A stretch of DNA of 38,613 bases from Bacteroidales bacterium (GCA_027858835.1 JAQIBY010000081.1:1-38613); one strand, 5' to 3'; shown: positions 24,701-33,433, counted from the stretch's first letter. Notes: a model not told the origin generated them from the sequence alone. Numbers and translations: made by a program.

Positions 24701-25558
24701 ATGAAACTCATGAAACGAATCGGAATTATTATGACATTATCAATGTCACTACTTTTTATCATGCAATCTTGCATGTTTGATGCCCGCACAATTCGCGGAA
24801 CCGGTGATTTACAAAGCAAAATTATTACAACACGAGGCTTTGATGCAATCGAACTTAACAGCATTATCAATTTGGAAATCAGTCAATCTGAAACTCAGGA
24901 AATCAAAATTGAAGCACAAGAAAACCTCATGGAATTAATTGAAGTGTATGTTTATAACAACACCTTGTACATTGATGCAATCAAATCCTACAATCTGCGT
25001 CCGGAAAAACCAATCACAGTTTATATTGCTACACCGGAAATTCAATCATTGAGCGCAAAAGGCACCGGAAATATTTTAGGCACAGAACGATTTCAGCTTG
25101 ACTCGCCACTAAACCTGAGCATTGATGGTACCGGCGACATTGATTTTGCATGGGATTATACTGAGTTTGTAACACTTGAATCTGACGGAACCGGCGATAT
25201 GTTTGTCAGCGGAAATGCTTCAGACTTATATGTGGATATAGATGGCACAGGAAATCTACATCTGGATGGTGAATTCAACAATTCTGAATTTGATATTGAT
25301 GGCACGGGCTCTTGCTTTATCGATGGACAGACAAAATCCAACCACATCAAAATTGACGGAACCGGCGGTTTTTACGGACTAAATTTCATCTCCAAAAAAA
25401 GCAGTGTGAAAATTGATGGCACAGGAAATGCTGAAGTTTTTGCAATAGAATCGCTATCTGTAAGTATTAACGGCTCCGGAAATGTGTATTACTCCGGAAA
25501 TCCGAATGAGCTTTTTTACACTGGCAATGGATCAGGAAAGCTAATTGCGGCTCAATAA
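24701..25558 (+). CDS. GIN-domain (DUF2807) lipoprotein with repeated IDGTG turns
   Basis: This 285-residue predicted lipoprotein begins MKLMKRIGIIMTLSMS with lipobox MQSC (Cys at about 25). The mature part is the GIN/DUF2807 beta-helix: RGTGDLQSKIITTRGFDAIELNSI, then NLEISQSETQEIKIEAQENLME, then a run of seven or so turns with the motif IDGTGN/SDGTGD about every 18-24 residues. Such proteins are exported beta-helices of unknown function, often annotated as adhesin heads; that name is not evidence of adhesion. The ATG at 24701 is chosen; 24710 is equally possible. It is followed by a long inverted repeat. Confidence 0.9.
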   Translation: MKLMKRIGIIMTLSMSLLFIMQSCMFDARTIRGTGDLQSKIITTRGFDAIELNSIINLEISQSETQEIKIEAQENLMELIEVYVYNNTLYIDAIKSYNLRPEKPITVYIATPEIQSLSAKGTGNILGTERFQLDSPLNLSIDGTGDIDFAWDYTEFVTLESDGTGDMFVSGNASDLYVDIDGTGNLHLDGEFNNSEFDIDGTGSCFIDGQTKSNHIKIDGTGGFYGLNFISKKSSVKIDGTGNAEVFAIESLSVSINGSGNVYYSGNPNELFYTGNGSGKLIAAQ

Positions 25559-25583
25559 TAAGTTACAATATAGATTTAAATTC

Positions 25584-25660
25584 GCTGAGAATTTAGCTTA
25601 GAGCTACTAATTACTATTGCAGTAAAAACAATCAATCGCTCTCCTAAATTCTCAGCTTTT
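25584..25660 (+). terminator. Long stem inverted repeat followed by T-run
   Basis: A perfect 13-bp pair GCTGAGAATTTAG and CTAAATTCTCAGC flanks about 47 bases; inside, AGAGC and GCTCT can add five more pairs across a small internal loop. TTTT follows directly. It sits 26 bases after the GIN gene stop, so it may be a terminator with a large loop, or a small insertion-type repeat. Confidence 0.5.
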
Positions 25661-25711
25661 GTCTCTCTCTTTCCCTCAGCTTTTAAACAGCTGCAAGAAG
25701 GATGAAAATGA

Positions 25712-25882
25712 AAAGCAAATTCACTAAGTGTTGAAGCGCTTATCGGGAATAATACCGGTTTAGAAATCACTCAAAATCCATCAAGCATCGCACCCCTTAC
25801 TGCAATCGCAAGTTTTGAAAGCAACACGCAGGGGAGTTTAACGGATATCATTCATCGAATAGAAAACATAAGCCTATATTAA
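25712..25882 (+). pseudogene. Unrecognised coding remnant
   Basis: The plus strand between the hairpin and the SRPBCC gene holds an open frame of about 56 codons with no start codon, reading SVEALIGNNTGLEI, then TQNPSSIAPLTAIASFES, then SLTDIIHRIENISLY and TAA. The composition looks like real protein rather than random sequence, and the frame is closed upstream by TGA. In the same direction a second frame upstream reads AFKQLQEG before a stop. I infer a degraded 3' end of a lost gene but do not recognise the family. Confidence 0.35.
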
Positions 25883-26412
25883 TTTGATAATTCCAAATGA
25901 AACGGAATATCATCAAGCGCCTGTTGCATATTTTTTTCGCTCATTTTCCGAATAACAAAAGCCCGCACTCTGCCAAGCGGATAGGGATACTTCTCATCTT
26001 GTGAAATTGTCCAAGTAATTTCTGTGCCTCCGGTTTGCTTTTCAATCAGCCGAAAATTAGATTTCAGAACTTCACTGCTTTCATTAAATTGCAAATTCTG
26101 TTGGATTTTAGTCGGTTTTTCAATTGATAATATTTCAATATAACCACGCCCCTGTTCGGGATGAGTCCAGTATAATTTATGTCCGGGACTTGCTTTCGCA
26201 TTCACAATTTCAAATTCCATTCCCTCATCCATCCATGGAAACCAATCTGTCCATTCATGGAAATCAGACAATTCAGAAAATAAGGGATTAATATCAGATT
26301 GATAGGTTTTGCTTTGTTGCACATGCAAACTTGCCGGCAAACTCAAAGCCCACAAAAAGAAAAGCGCCACCGCGATAAGCAATCCGAAAAAAGTGTATTT
26401 TAATGAATGCAT
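25879..26412 (-). CDS. SRPBCC (START-like) family protein with membrane anchor
   Basis: This 177-residue protein has an N-terminal membrane segment (MHSLKYTFFGLLIAVALFFL) that acts as anchor or signal. The rest fits the polyketide-cyclase/SRPBCC fold: LFSELSDFHEWTDWFPWM, then a strand-rich half with GTEITWTISQDEKYPYPLGR and a C-terminal helix. Members carry hydrophobic ligands in a central cavity; the ligand is unknown here. I start at the ATG at 26412 because it follows the upstream gene's stop by four bases and begins the membrane segment; the longer frame overlaps that gene. The two genes form an operon. Confidence 0.8.
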   Translation of the reverse strand: MHSLKYTFFGLLIAVALFFLWALSLPASLHVQQSKTYQSDINPLFSELSDFHEWTDWFPWMDEGMEFEIVNAKASPGHKLYWTHPEQGRGYIEILSIEKPTKIQQNLQFNESSEVLKSNFRLIEKQTGGTEITWTISQDEKYPYPLGRVRAFVIRKMSEKNMQQALDDIPFHLELSN

Positions 26413-26416
26413 AGGC

Positions 26417-26920
26417 TTATTTGTTAAAATCCGTAAAACGCTCAATAACTGACTTATGTTGTGAATATTGTTTCATTAATTGGCTCGGGTCTGCTATTTC
26501 AAAATCTTCAAAACTAAATCCAGGACTCACGGTGCAACCTGACAAAACAAAGGCATTTTCCTTATCAGACAATTCTGCAGCAAACCAGGTTCCTGCATGC
26601 ACAATTTGACAAGGCAACGCATCGTCATCATATCCGAGCTTAAGCTTTGTATAGCTACCGTCAGGCTCAATGCAATGAATCAGCACAGATGAATTTCCAT
26701 CGTAAAAATGCCACAATTCATCAGATTTAATTCTGTGGAATGCCGATATGTTTTGATTTTCCAGAAGATAAACAATTCCCGTAGATGCAGCCCGTTTTTC
26801 AGCCCAAGGAACATTCAAATCTAGTTTGCTTCGATAGATTTCTTTATAAAAGCCACCTTCGGGATGAGGCTGCATGGCGTATCTTGTTTTCCAATATGAT
26901 GCAGAATGCACAGATTTCAT
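26417..26920 (-). CDS. DUF985 cupin-fold protein
   Basis: This is a 167-residue cytoplasmic protein of the DUF985 family, a double-stranded beta-helix cupin. Matches include YAMQPHPEGGFYKEIYRS, ISAFHRIKSDELWHFYDG (metal-binding His and Glu type motif), IVHAGTWFAAEL and GCTVSPGFSFEDFE. The biochemical role of the family is not established. It leads a two-gene minus-strand unit with the SRPBCC gene four bases downstream and is divergent from the UbiA gene, with which it shares a 17-base gap. Confidence 0.92.
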   Translation of the reverse strand: MKSVHSASYWKTRYAMQPHPEGGFYKEIYRSKLDLNVPWAEKRAASTGIVYLLENQNISAFHRIKSDELWHFYDGNSSVLIHCIEPDGSYTKLKLGYDDDALPCQIVHAGTWFAAELSDKENAFVLSGCTVSPGFSFEDFEIADPSQLMKQYSQHKSVIERFTDFNK

Positions 26921-26928
26921 TACTTTTG
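26921..26928 (+). promoter_or_regulatory. -7 box upstream of the UbiA gene
   Basis: TACTTTTG matches TAnnTTTG exactly and lies nine bases before the ATG at 26938, implying a very short leader. It sits directly beside the start codon of the divergent DUF985 gene, so the two genes' control regions must overlap. Confidence 0.55.
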
Positions 26929-26937
26929 CAATTAATT

Positions 26938-27810
26938 ATGATGAATAAACGAAAATCAAAGATAGTGAATTATGCGTCATTGGTGAAATTCAGCCATAGC
27001 ATATTCGCTCTGCCTTTTGCCGTCACCGGATTTTTCATGGCATCTCACTATTATGCATACGATTACCAATGGCATGAATTACTATATGTGGTTTTATGCA
27101 TGGTTTTGGCAAGAAATTCCGCCATGGGATTCAACCGATGGGCAGATGCAAGTATTGATGCAAAAAATCCACGAACAGCTCAACGAGAAATTCCTGCCGG
27201 AGTAATTAAACCCCGACATGCACTAATTTTTGTGATTATCAACACACTTGCATTTTTCGCCATTTGTTTTTTGATTAATCCACTGGTTTTTGCCTTATCT
27301 CCCGTTGCTATACTCATCGTACTAGGATATTCATACACAAAACGCTTTACCGGATTATCACATTATGTATTGGGATTAGGCTTGGCAATCGCTCCAACAG
27401 CTGCATTCCTGGTGGTGAGCGCCGAATTCAGGCTTTTACCGATACTGCTTTCCGGAATGGTTTTATTCTGGACAGCCGGTTTTGACATAATTTATTCCTT
27501 GCAAGACGAAGGATTTGATAAAGCAAAAAAACTCCATAGCATTCCGGCAAAAATCGGAAGAAAAAATGCACTGATATTGTCTGCTGCGACTCATTTCATC
27601 AGTCTTGTTTTTCTATTTTTCATTGGATGGTTTTACATCCCGAATTTAACATATTGGATTGGCGCAGCAGGATTTAGTTTGTTATTGATTTACCAACATT
27701 TAATTGTCACACCAAAAGACATTTCTCGTATCAACCTTGCTTTCGGAACACTCAACGGCATTGCAAGCATTGTATTTGCTATCTTTTGTATTTTAGCATT
27801 AACCAGGTAA
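26938..27810 (+). CDS. UbiA-family prenyltransferase, 4-hydroxybenzoate-polyprenyltransferase/MqnP-like
   Basis: This 290-residue integral membrane enzyme attaches a polyprenyl chain to an aromatic acceptor. Eight or nine hydrophobic helices are visible. The first Asp motif is NRWADASIDAKNPRTAQREIP and the second is FDIIYSLQDEGFDKAKKLHS, both binding the prenyl diphosphate through magnesium. IPARFG-like SIPAKIG follows. The second motif resembles MqnP of the futalosine menaquinone pathway more than MenA, but I cannot separate MqnP from UbiA by eye and the pathway's other genes are not in the window. Start: the MM pair at 26938/26941, nine bases after a -7 box; the longer frame to 26785 runs into the neighbour. 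Confidence 0.88.
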   Translation: MMNKRKSKIVNYASLVKFSHSIFALPFAVTGFFMASHYYAYDYQWHELLYVVLCMVLARNSAMGFNRWADASIDAKNPRTAQREIPAGVIKPRHALIFVIINTLAFFAICFLINPLVFALSPVAILIVLGYSYTKRFTGLSHYVLGLGLAIAPTAAFLVVSAEFRLLPILLSGMVLFWTAGFDIIYSLQDEGFDKAKKLHSIPAKIGRKNALILSAATHFISLVFLFFIGWFYIPNLTYWIGAAGFSLLLIYQHLIVTPKDISRINLAFGTLNGIASIVFAIFCILALTR

Positions 27811-28042
27811 CACTAGTTATGTTTATTCCGGCACTTCCATCAAGATCGTAAGTAGAAAAATCTACCGAACATACTCTGCTCATTGATTCTGTCGGGCCAT
27901 CAGGATTCTGAACAATACTGATACCAGCAATCTAAAGCACAGATTAGCTTAACTCTGATAAAAGTGCGAAAGCAGAAATTTCCGCTATTACACAGAAATT
28001 CCTGCCATCAAATATTAATAAATATTGAGTTTTAAAAGCCGG

Positions 28043-29770
28043 TTACAGATCGTGTTTTACACCATCCTGAGAAGCGAGTAAACGAACCACATGATTGGCC
28101 AAATCACCAATTCTCAATAACTCAGCATAGGTATCAGCATATATTACTCCCACTTTGGTTTTATAAACTCCATTTTTCAGATTTTTAAAATGTTCCTGCT
28201 GAAGCTTTTCATGTGTATTACGAACTTCCTTCATCATTGCCTTTACTTTATACAAATCAATTTTCAGCTCCGGATCCCTTATAACCTCAAGCATCAAATC
28301 AAATTGTTCAGCAACCACGTTGGAAAAGTTGACCAGATTATTAACTAATGTTTCATCAAATTTGGCCTTTGATGCTATTTTCCTGTCAATTGTTTTCGAA
28401 ATCGTATAGCATGCATCAGCAATACTTTCAATTTGGGTCGTAATCTGGAGCATTCTGTTAATACTTTCAACTGATGACTGGGAGAGTTCCTGTTTAGACA
28501 CTTCAGCAAGATAAGCAGTAATCTCTTCTTCAAATTGATCTGCCATACCTTCGGTTTTCTTAATTTTCTCCTGAGTTCTTAAAACTTTCTTTAAAGATTT
28601 TTCACTTAAGATCATTTGTGTGCGGGAAAACATTTTCTCCACTTTTTCAGTGAATACCATAAGTTCTTTCCGTGCCTGTAAAATCGACAAATCAATTGTT
28701 GAAAGCAAACCTGTGCTTATATATTGTAATTTAAATTCTTCGTCATCATCTTTCTGTTTAATGATACGAATAATAAGTCGTTCAATGGGTTTAACAAACC
28801 AAATCAGAAAAAAAGTATTCAAGACATTAAACACCGTATGAAAAATAGCTAGTGCCACCGGAATTGCTGCCGCAGTTTGTTCAGCAGTTTGTCCATCAAC
28901 ATTATACGGTGACGCCAATCCATTTCGTACAGCAATACCACTAATTAATTCAAGAAAGCCGAAAAAGACAGGCAGAATGAGTAAAACACCAAATAAATTA
29001 AAGAATAAATGCGCCATTGCAGTTCGCTTGGCGGAAGTATTGGCGATTAATGCAGCAAGGTTTGCTGTAATAGTGGTTCCGATGTTTTGTCCCAAGACCA
29101 TAGCCGCAGCCATTTCGTAGGATATCCATCCATTAAAACACATAACAAGTGTAAGTGCCATAGTAGCACTTGAGGATTGAATAATCATTGTAAGGATTGC
29201 ACCAATCAAGATAAAGATCAGGACTGAAAAGAATCCTTTATCAGAAAAATTGCTTAAGAATTGAAGAATTTCGGGATTATTGTTAATATCCGGCGTTGAG
29301 TGATTCAGAAAATCTAAACCGATAAAGATTAGTGCAAACCCCATAATAACCATTCCCCAGTTGTACCGACTTGCTTTTTTTGAAAACAACAAAGGGAAAG
29401 TTACTCCAACCAAAGGAAGAACAAGCATCCCGATATCAATTTTAAACCCAAGGGTAGAAATCAACCATGCAGTTACTGTCGTTCCAATATTTGAACCCAT
29501 AATGACACCAATTGATTCGGCAAAGGTAACGAGTCCTGCATTAACAAAACTGACGAGCATCACTGTTGTAGCAGAAGAAGATTGAATGATTGCGGTGATT
29601 AAAAACCCGGTAAATATTCCTTTAAACCGATTGGAAGTCATGGCAGACAAAATATTCCTCAACCTGTCCCCTGCCACTTTTTGAAGCGATTCACTCATCA
29701 ACTTCATCCCGAATAAAAACAAACCTAAAGCCCCAAATAGTTTTAATAGGTCGAAAAAGGAATATTCCAT
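28043..29770 (-). CDS. Na/Pi cotransporter-family protein with PhoU-like domain
   Basis: This is a 575-residue inner-membrane protein. The first ~320 residues hold two Na/Pi-cotransporter repeats, each with the QSSSAT signature (TAIIQSSSATTVMLVSF and TMIIQSSSATMALTLVM) and with GSNIGTT and GQNIGTT loops. From about 345 to the end the chain is cytoplasmic, helical and PhoU-like (TMILSEK-type acidic helices, then MLQITTQIESIADACY). It probably takes up phosphate with sodium, or exports it, with the PhoU part sensing or regulating; direction is not shown. It is a single gene on the minus strand with a likely -7 box 29 bases upstream. Confidence 0.92.
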   Translation of the reverse strand: MEYSFFDLLKLFGALGLFLFGMKLMSESLQKVAGDRLRNILSAMTSNRFKGIFTGFLITAIIQSSSATTVMLVSFVNAGLVTFAESIGVIMGSNIGTTVTAWLISTLGFKIDIGMLVLPLVGVTFPLLFSKKASRYNWGMVIMGFALIFIGLDFLNHSTPDINNNPEILQFLSNFSDKGFFSVLIFILIGAILTMIIQSSSATMALTLVMCFNGWISYEMAAAMVLGQNIGTTITANLAALIANTSAKRTAMAHLFFNLFGVLLILPVFFGFLELISGIAVRNGLASPYNVDGQTAEQTAAAIPVALAIFHTVFNVLNTFFLIWFVKPIERLIIRIIKQKDDDEEFKLQYISTGLLSTIDLSILQARKELMVFTEKVEKMFSRTQMILSEKSLKKVLRTQEKIKKTEGMADQFEEEITAYLAEVSKQELSQSSVESINRMLQITTQIESIADACYTISKTIDRKIASKAKFDETLVNNLVNFSNVVAEQFDLMLEVIRDPELKIDLYKVKAMMKEVRNTHEKLQQEHFKNLKNGVYKTKVGVIYADTYAELLRIGDLANHVVRLLASQDGVKHDL

Positions 29771-29799
29771 CTCTAATTACGAATTAATTTATTAAACGA

Positions 29800-29807
29800 C
29801 AAATTTA
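29800..29807 (-). promoter_or_regulatory. Candidate -7 box for the Na/Pi-PhoU gene
   Basis: TAAATTTG matches TAnnTTTG exactly and lies 29 bases before the ATG. No TTG is present at standard -33 spacing. Confidence 0.45.
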
Positions 29808-29828
29808 ACAATTACTTAATATTAGAAA

Positions 29829-29844
29829 AATGATTAGAATCATT
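29829..29844. repeat. Short palindrome between two minus-strand genes
   Basis: Arms AATGATT and AATCATT enclose a 2-base loop in the 102-base gap between the Na/Pi gene and the multidomain T9SS cargo. It could be an operator or part of a weak terminator; it lacks a T-run. Confidence 0.35.
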
Positions 29845-29872
29845 AAAATAGCTTGAAATGAAATCCTTCATT

Positions 29873-32728
29873 TTATTGTTTAGCAAGTTTTACAAACTGA
29901 GATTTCACAACATCATCTTCGGTTTCAATCAGAATAAAATACAAGCCGGCTGCAAAATCAGACACATTAATTTCACTGCAATGTGTATCAATTGAAAGCA
30001 TTAATTCTCCACTAGAATTATAAACCTGTAATTGTTTAAACGGAACATTAAGTGTTAGTTTCAAAACATCCTGTACAGGATTTGGATACAATTTAAATTT
30101 AAGATTTTCTTGAACATCAATTGCCGTTGGTCCGAAGACCGTAATCTCTGAAGCAATTTCGTAAAATGAATCCTCGCACCAAGGATTTGAAGCAGTTAAA
30201 CTCACTTGATAATTTCCTTCAGCAGCATAATAATGATATGGGTTGATTTCTTCGGAGCTATTACCATCGCCAAAATCCCAAAGATAGCTTTCTGCACTTA
30301 AAGAAGTATTATCAAACACAGCAAGTGCTTCCGGCAAAAACAATTCAAAAGTATTCACAGAAAAATATGCTGTTGGAGCTTCATGAATTGTAATAAAATC
30401 CTCAACTTCAAGCAAATCAGATTCCACAATTCCCTGCGCAGCTAAACTTAAAGAGAAAACACCCGGGGCATCATAAACAACCACCGGATTCATCTCAGAA
30501 CTTGATTCTACATTTGCCCCGGGAAAAGACCAGGTATATGAATCGGCATTTTCAGAAGTATTTGTAAAATGTATGGCTTCCCCGACGCAGAAATCCTGAG
30601 TTTCCAATTCAAAGGATGCAATCGGGTCCGGAATATATTCATATTTCACAGCATCATAAGCAATGCTTTGTCCATCAATTCCTGTTGAGTCGCCAAGATA
30701 GGTATAAAACTCTGCACCAGACAGATATTCAAAGCTACCAAGACTCACCCATTCATCAGAATACTCATTCTGATTAACAATTACCGTATGTTCTCCGTTG
30801 GCATCAAAAATCTTATACGGAACTCCTTCAGCATCCGCGCTACTTGAAGGTATATAAGCCGAGATTTCATAATATCCTTCCTCCTCAGGTGTCGGAATCC
30901 ATTTGACATAGCAAATATCTGATTCATCAGCCATTGTAAGTGTGTACCAGGAGTGATTATTATAACCTGCATTCACATCTCTGAAATATCGTTGCGTGCT
31001 ACCAGCTTCACTATTATTCATTTCAAACCCGTGATTGTAATGATTATTATCGATCACCAGATTACTGTATTCAACTTCACTTGCATGCGTTGTAATTGTC
31101 CAAGCAATTACGCCATACGCTCCACTGTGGTCAAGATTCTGATAACCGTTATTGTATCCCGGCCAATCGTAATATGCTTTCTGTCCATCATAACTCGGCC
31201 AGCTTGGCGTATTTTTATCCCCGTAAGGTTCACTAAAAATCAAAGTATGCTGATTTTCAATGTATCCCTTTGTCAGGATAAGATGTCCGGCATCAGATAG
31301 CATCGCACACATTGGTAATGGATAATCTGCATCAATTTCAGAAATAACACTTGTCCAAGTCACTGAACTATTCCAAAGTTGAGAAGATTCAAAATAATGG
31401 AGCTCAAGATAATTCAACATTTGTGAATTGGGAGAACCCAAGCTCCACATGTAGCCGTATCCGCCGTATGCAAGATCTCCTCCGGAAGTTGTTGTATTCT
31501 CTTCAAAATAATGTTCATTAAAACGATATCTATCAGACACATAAGAGCCATAATCACTATTATGCGGATAAAGCTTTGTGATTGCGGTGGGCCATTTCGG
31601 CAATAAATTATAATAAGAAATCGCCATAATTGCACAAGTGGGAGCACACGAACCATAACCATAATGTGCATCCGGTGTATCATAAACCTGATGCGTGTAT
31701 GGCACAATGCCCGGAATTAGCTGTTCCGATTTTGTCGTAGTCAAATCAAAAAACTCGATTTCAAGCTCATCAGCATATTTATAAATCAGGGTTTTCGATT
31801 GATTATCAAGGCTTAATTTATAGATGGCATTTTCAGCATAATCAGTAAAAAGCAATTCATTTTCGGAAATAGGAAATGGATGCTGCTCAAGAATATTCGG
31901 GGTATTTGTAATTTTCTGATGCCGTCCGTCAAGATAACTACACCGATACAACTCTGCCACAGTTAAGGTATAATCGGTTGTTTCTTGTTTGGAAAAAACA
32001 ATATGTTCAGAATCAGTAGCCCATTTAGGACTTAATCCATGCCCGAGATATTTCAATTTATTGCGTTCAATATCATACACAAACATTCCATCGGATTGGT
32101 ACAAAACTTTCTTGCTATCCGGTGAAAACTGCGGATATACACTCATTTTACCAGATTCAGACAATTGCTTTTTGCTTCCGTCAGACAAATTCATTAAAAT
32201 TAATTCATCATTGGGAGTAGAATACACCAAATACTGATGATTATCAGAGATTTTGACAATATTCGAATAATTCGGCAGAATAATTCGTTGCGATTTTGAC
32301 TCTGTTTGATTAATTATCAAATCATTACCGATCGTAAAGTAATGAGATTGTGAGGTAAATCCGACTTGTCCGCAGAGGGAAACCTCATCATGTAAAAACT
32401 GTATTGTTTCAGTTTCAAGATTAATAAGCGCCGGTCGTTGTCCGGTTTTCGTGATATACTTGAAACCAACTTGTTTTCCATCCGGAGATATCGTAAAATA
32501 TCTTCCACAGCCCGGTGCAGATAGTAGTTTTTTCAGCTGTCCCGACTGCAAATAGTATAATGTATTGCTATAATTATCTGTAAAAACACAACCATCCAAA
32601 ACGGGTTTTGCATTGATAAAATATCCTTGCTCCTCCATAAAATACGCATCATGTGGACGATTTTGAGCAAAGCTGGAAAGCACAAGCATGAAAATCACAA
32701 ACAGAAAAACAGTTTTTTTCATAGTCAT
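29873..32728 (-). CDS. T9SS cargo with C39-peptidase-like, golvesin-like and PKD domains
   Basis: This 951-residue exported protein has these domains in order: signal peptide (MTMKKTVFLFVIF, cleavage near FAQN); TolB/PD40-like propeller about 30-330 (FTISPDGKQVGFK, YPQFSPDSKKVLYQSDG, SPKWATDSEHIVFS); C39-type papain-like peptidase about 342-550 with Cys361 in GYGSCAPTCAIMAISYY and His482 in GHLILTKGY, then FSEPYGD; golvesin-like carbohydrate-binding-type domain about 553-700; two PKD domains about 701-783 and 785-865 (the second with YLWDFGDGNSSEEINPYHYY); and a type A T9SS sorting tail about 877-951 (KLYPNPVQDVLKL, AAGLYFILIE). It should be placed on the cell surface or released. Peptidase activity is predicted from motif placement. 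The MKK ATG at 32722 is an equal start. Confidence 0.9.
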   Translation of the reverse strand: MTMKKTVFLFVIFMLVLSSFAQNRPHDAYFMEEQGYFINAKPVLDGCVFTDNYSNTLYYLQSGQLKKLLSAPGCGRYFTISPDGKQVGFKYITKTGQRPALINLETETIQFLHDEVSLCGQVGFTSQSHYFTIGNDLIINQTESKSQRIILPNYSNIVKISDNHQYLVYSTPNDELILMNLSDGSKKQLSESGKMSVYPQFSPDSKKVLYQSDGMFVYDIERNKLKYLGHGLSPKWATDSEHIVFSKQETTDYTLTVAELYRCSYLDGRHQKITNTPNILEQHPFPISENELLFTDYAENAIYKLSLDNQSKTLIYKYADELEIEFFDLTTTKSEQLIPGIVPYTHQVYDTPDAHYGYGSCAPTCAIMAISYYNLLPKWPTAITKLYPHNSDYGSYVSDRYRFNEHYFEENTTTSGGDLAYGGYGYMWSLGSPNSQMLNYLELHYFESSQLWNSSVTWTSVISEIDADYPLPMCAMLSDAGHLILTKGYIENQHTLIFSEPYGDKNTPSWPSYDGQKAYYDWPGYNNGYQNLDHSGAYGVIAWTITTHASEVEYSNLVIDNNHYNHGFEMNNSEAGSTQRYFRDVNAGYNNHSWYTLTMADESDICYVKWIPTPEEEGYYEISAYIPSSSADAEGVPYKIFDANGEHTVIVNQNEYSDEWVSLGSFEYLSGAEFYTYLGDSTGIDGQSIAYDAVKYEYIPDPIASFELETQDFCVGEAIHFTNTSENADSYTWSFPGANVESSSEMNPVVVYDAPGVFSLSLAAQGIVESDLLEVEDFITIHEAPTAYFSVNTFELFLPEALAVFDNTSLSAESYLWDFGDGNSSEEINPYHYYAAEGNYQVSLTASNPWCEDSFYEIASEITVFGPTAIDVQENLKFKLYPNPVQDVLKLTLNVPFKQLQVYNSSGELMLSIDTHCSEINVSDFAAGLYFILIETEDDVVKSQFVKLAKQ

Positions 32729-32750
32729 ATTGGTTTATCAAGTTCAGTTT

Positions 32751-32888
32751 AAAAGTTTTAAAGTTGAAAGTTCATAAAGTTATACTGCAGAATAACAACC
32801 ACTTATAACAACACTTGGTACTATAATAAATTTATCATTATCAGCGTTCTACACTTTTAACTTTACTTACTTTATACTTTTTATACTC
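32751..32888. repeat. Inverted clusters of short AAAGTT-type repeats
   Basis: In the 232-base gap before the AHSA1 gene, AAAGTT units (32751-32783) are followed about 70 bases later by their complement AACTTT/ACTTTA units (32852-32888). The two clusters could pair over most of the gap. The origin is unclear; it may be simple AT-rich drift. Confidence 0.35.
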
Positions 32889-32960
32889 GTATCACAATAT
32901 GCTAAGATAATAAAATGCCGAAAGCAAATGAAATTTCAGACCAAAAAACGGCAAATTCCC

Positions 32961-33344
32961 CTACCCGACTTCCACAAAAGTTTTAATGGCACCAAGATAA
33001 TACTCTACCCAGCCTTCTGTAATGTTTTCAAACGCTTCGTCGGGAATGTTGGTATGACTAAGCTCCACTGTGACTTTATTTTTTTCATGAAAAAACTTTA
33101 GCGTAGCAACAGATTCAACATTCTCTCCCTCAAAATACCATTGTTCAACAAGTTTTTCTTGAGGAATTACTTCAAGCACTTTACCTGTGATATCGCCTTC
33201 CCAAAGAGAGAACTCACATCCCGGTTCCGGCTTAAATTCAGCATAATACCCTGTCCATAATTCCATTGAAGAAGCGGATGTAAAAGCCATCCAAATATCT
33301 TCCAATTCAGCTTTCATTTTCACTTTGTATTTAAAGTCTTTCAT
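32961..33344 (-). CDS. AHSA1-type SRPBCC protein
   Basis: This 127-residue cytoplasmic protein of the activator-of-Hsp90-ATPase/START-like family begins DFKYKVKMKAELEDIWMAFTSAS and has the typical LWTGYYAEFKPEPGCEFSLWEGDITGKVLEVIPQEKLVEQW, with a C-terminal amphipathic helix (WVEYYLGAIKTFVE). It binds small hydrophobic ligands; the ligand is unknown. It is a single gene with an exact TATCTTTG box 28 bases upstream. The family call is confident, the role is not. Confidence 0.9.
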   Translation of the reverse strand: MKDFKYKVKMKAELEDIWMAFTSASSMELWTGYYAEFKPEPGCEFSLWEGDITGKVLEVIPQEKLVEQWYFEGENVESVATLKFFHEKNKVTVELSHTNIPDEAFENITEGWVEYYLGAIKTFVEVG

Positions 33345-33372
33345 GGTATAATTTTTGATAGATGATATGCAT

Positions 33373-33380
33373 CAAAGATA
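33373..33380 (-). promoter_or_regulatory. -7 box TATCTTTG of the AHSA1 gene
   Basis: This exact TATCTTTG lies 28 bases before the ATG at 33344 in the divergent gap to the small T9SS cargo. The base composition before it gives no clear -33 TTG. Confidence 0.55.
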
Positions 33381-33433
33381 AGCAAGCTTTTTGAAAAACA
33401 CATGTTATTCTTCAAACATTTAAAATACTGACT

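Noticed and set aside
26785-26937. UbiA gene starting at 26785
   Set aside because: This runs backwards through the DUF985 coding sequence and adds 51 residues with no UbiA similarity; the MM pair after the -7 box is the better start.
27811-28042. The 232-base gap after the UbiA gene as a hidden gene or RNA
   Set aside because: No frame of reasonable length, no strong hairpin and no promoter match was found.
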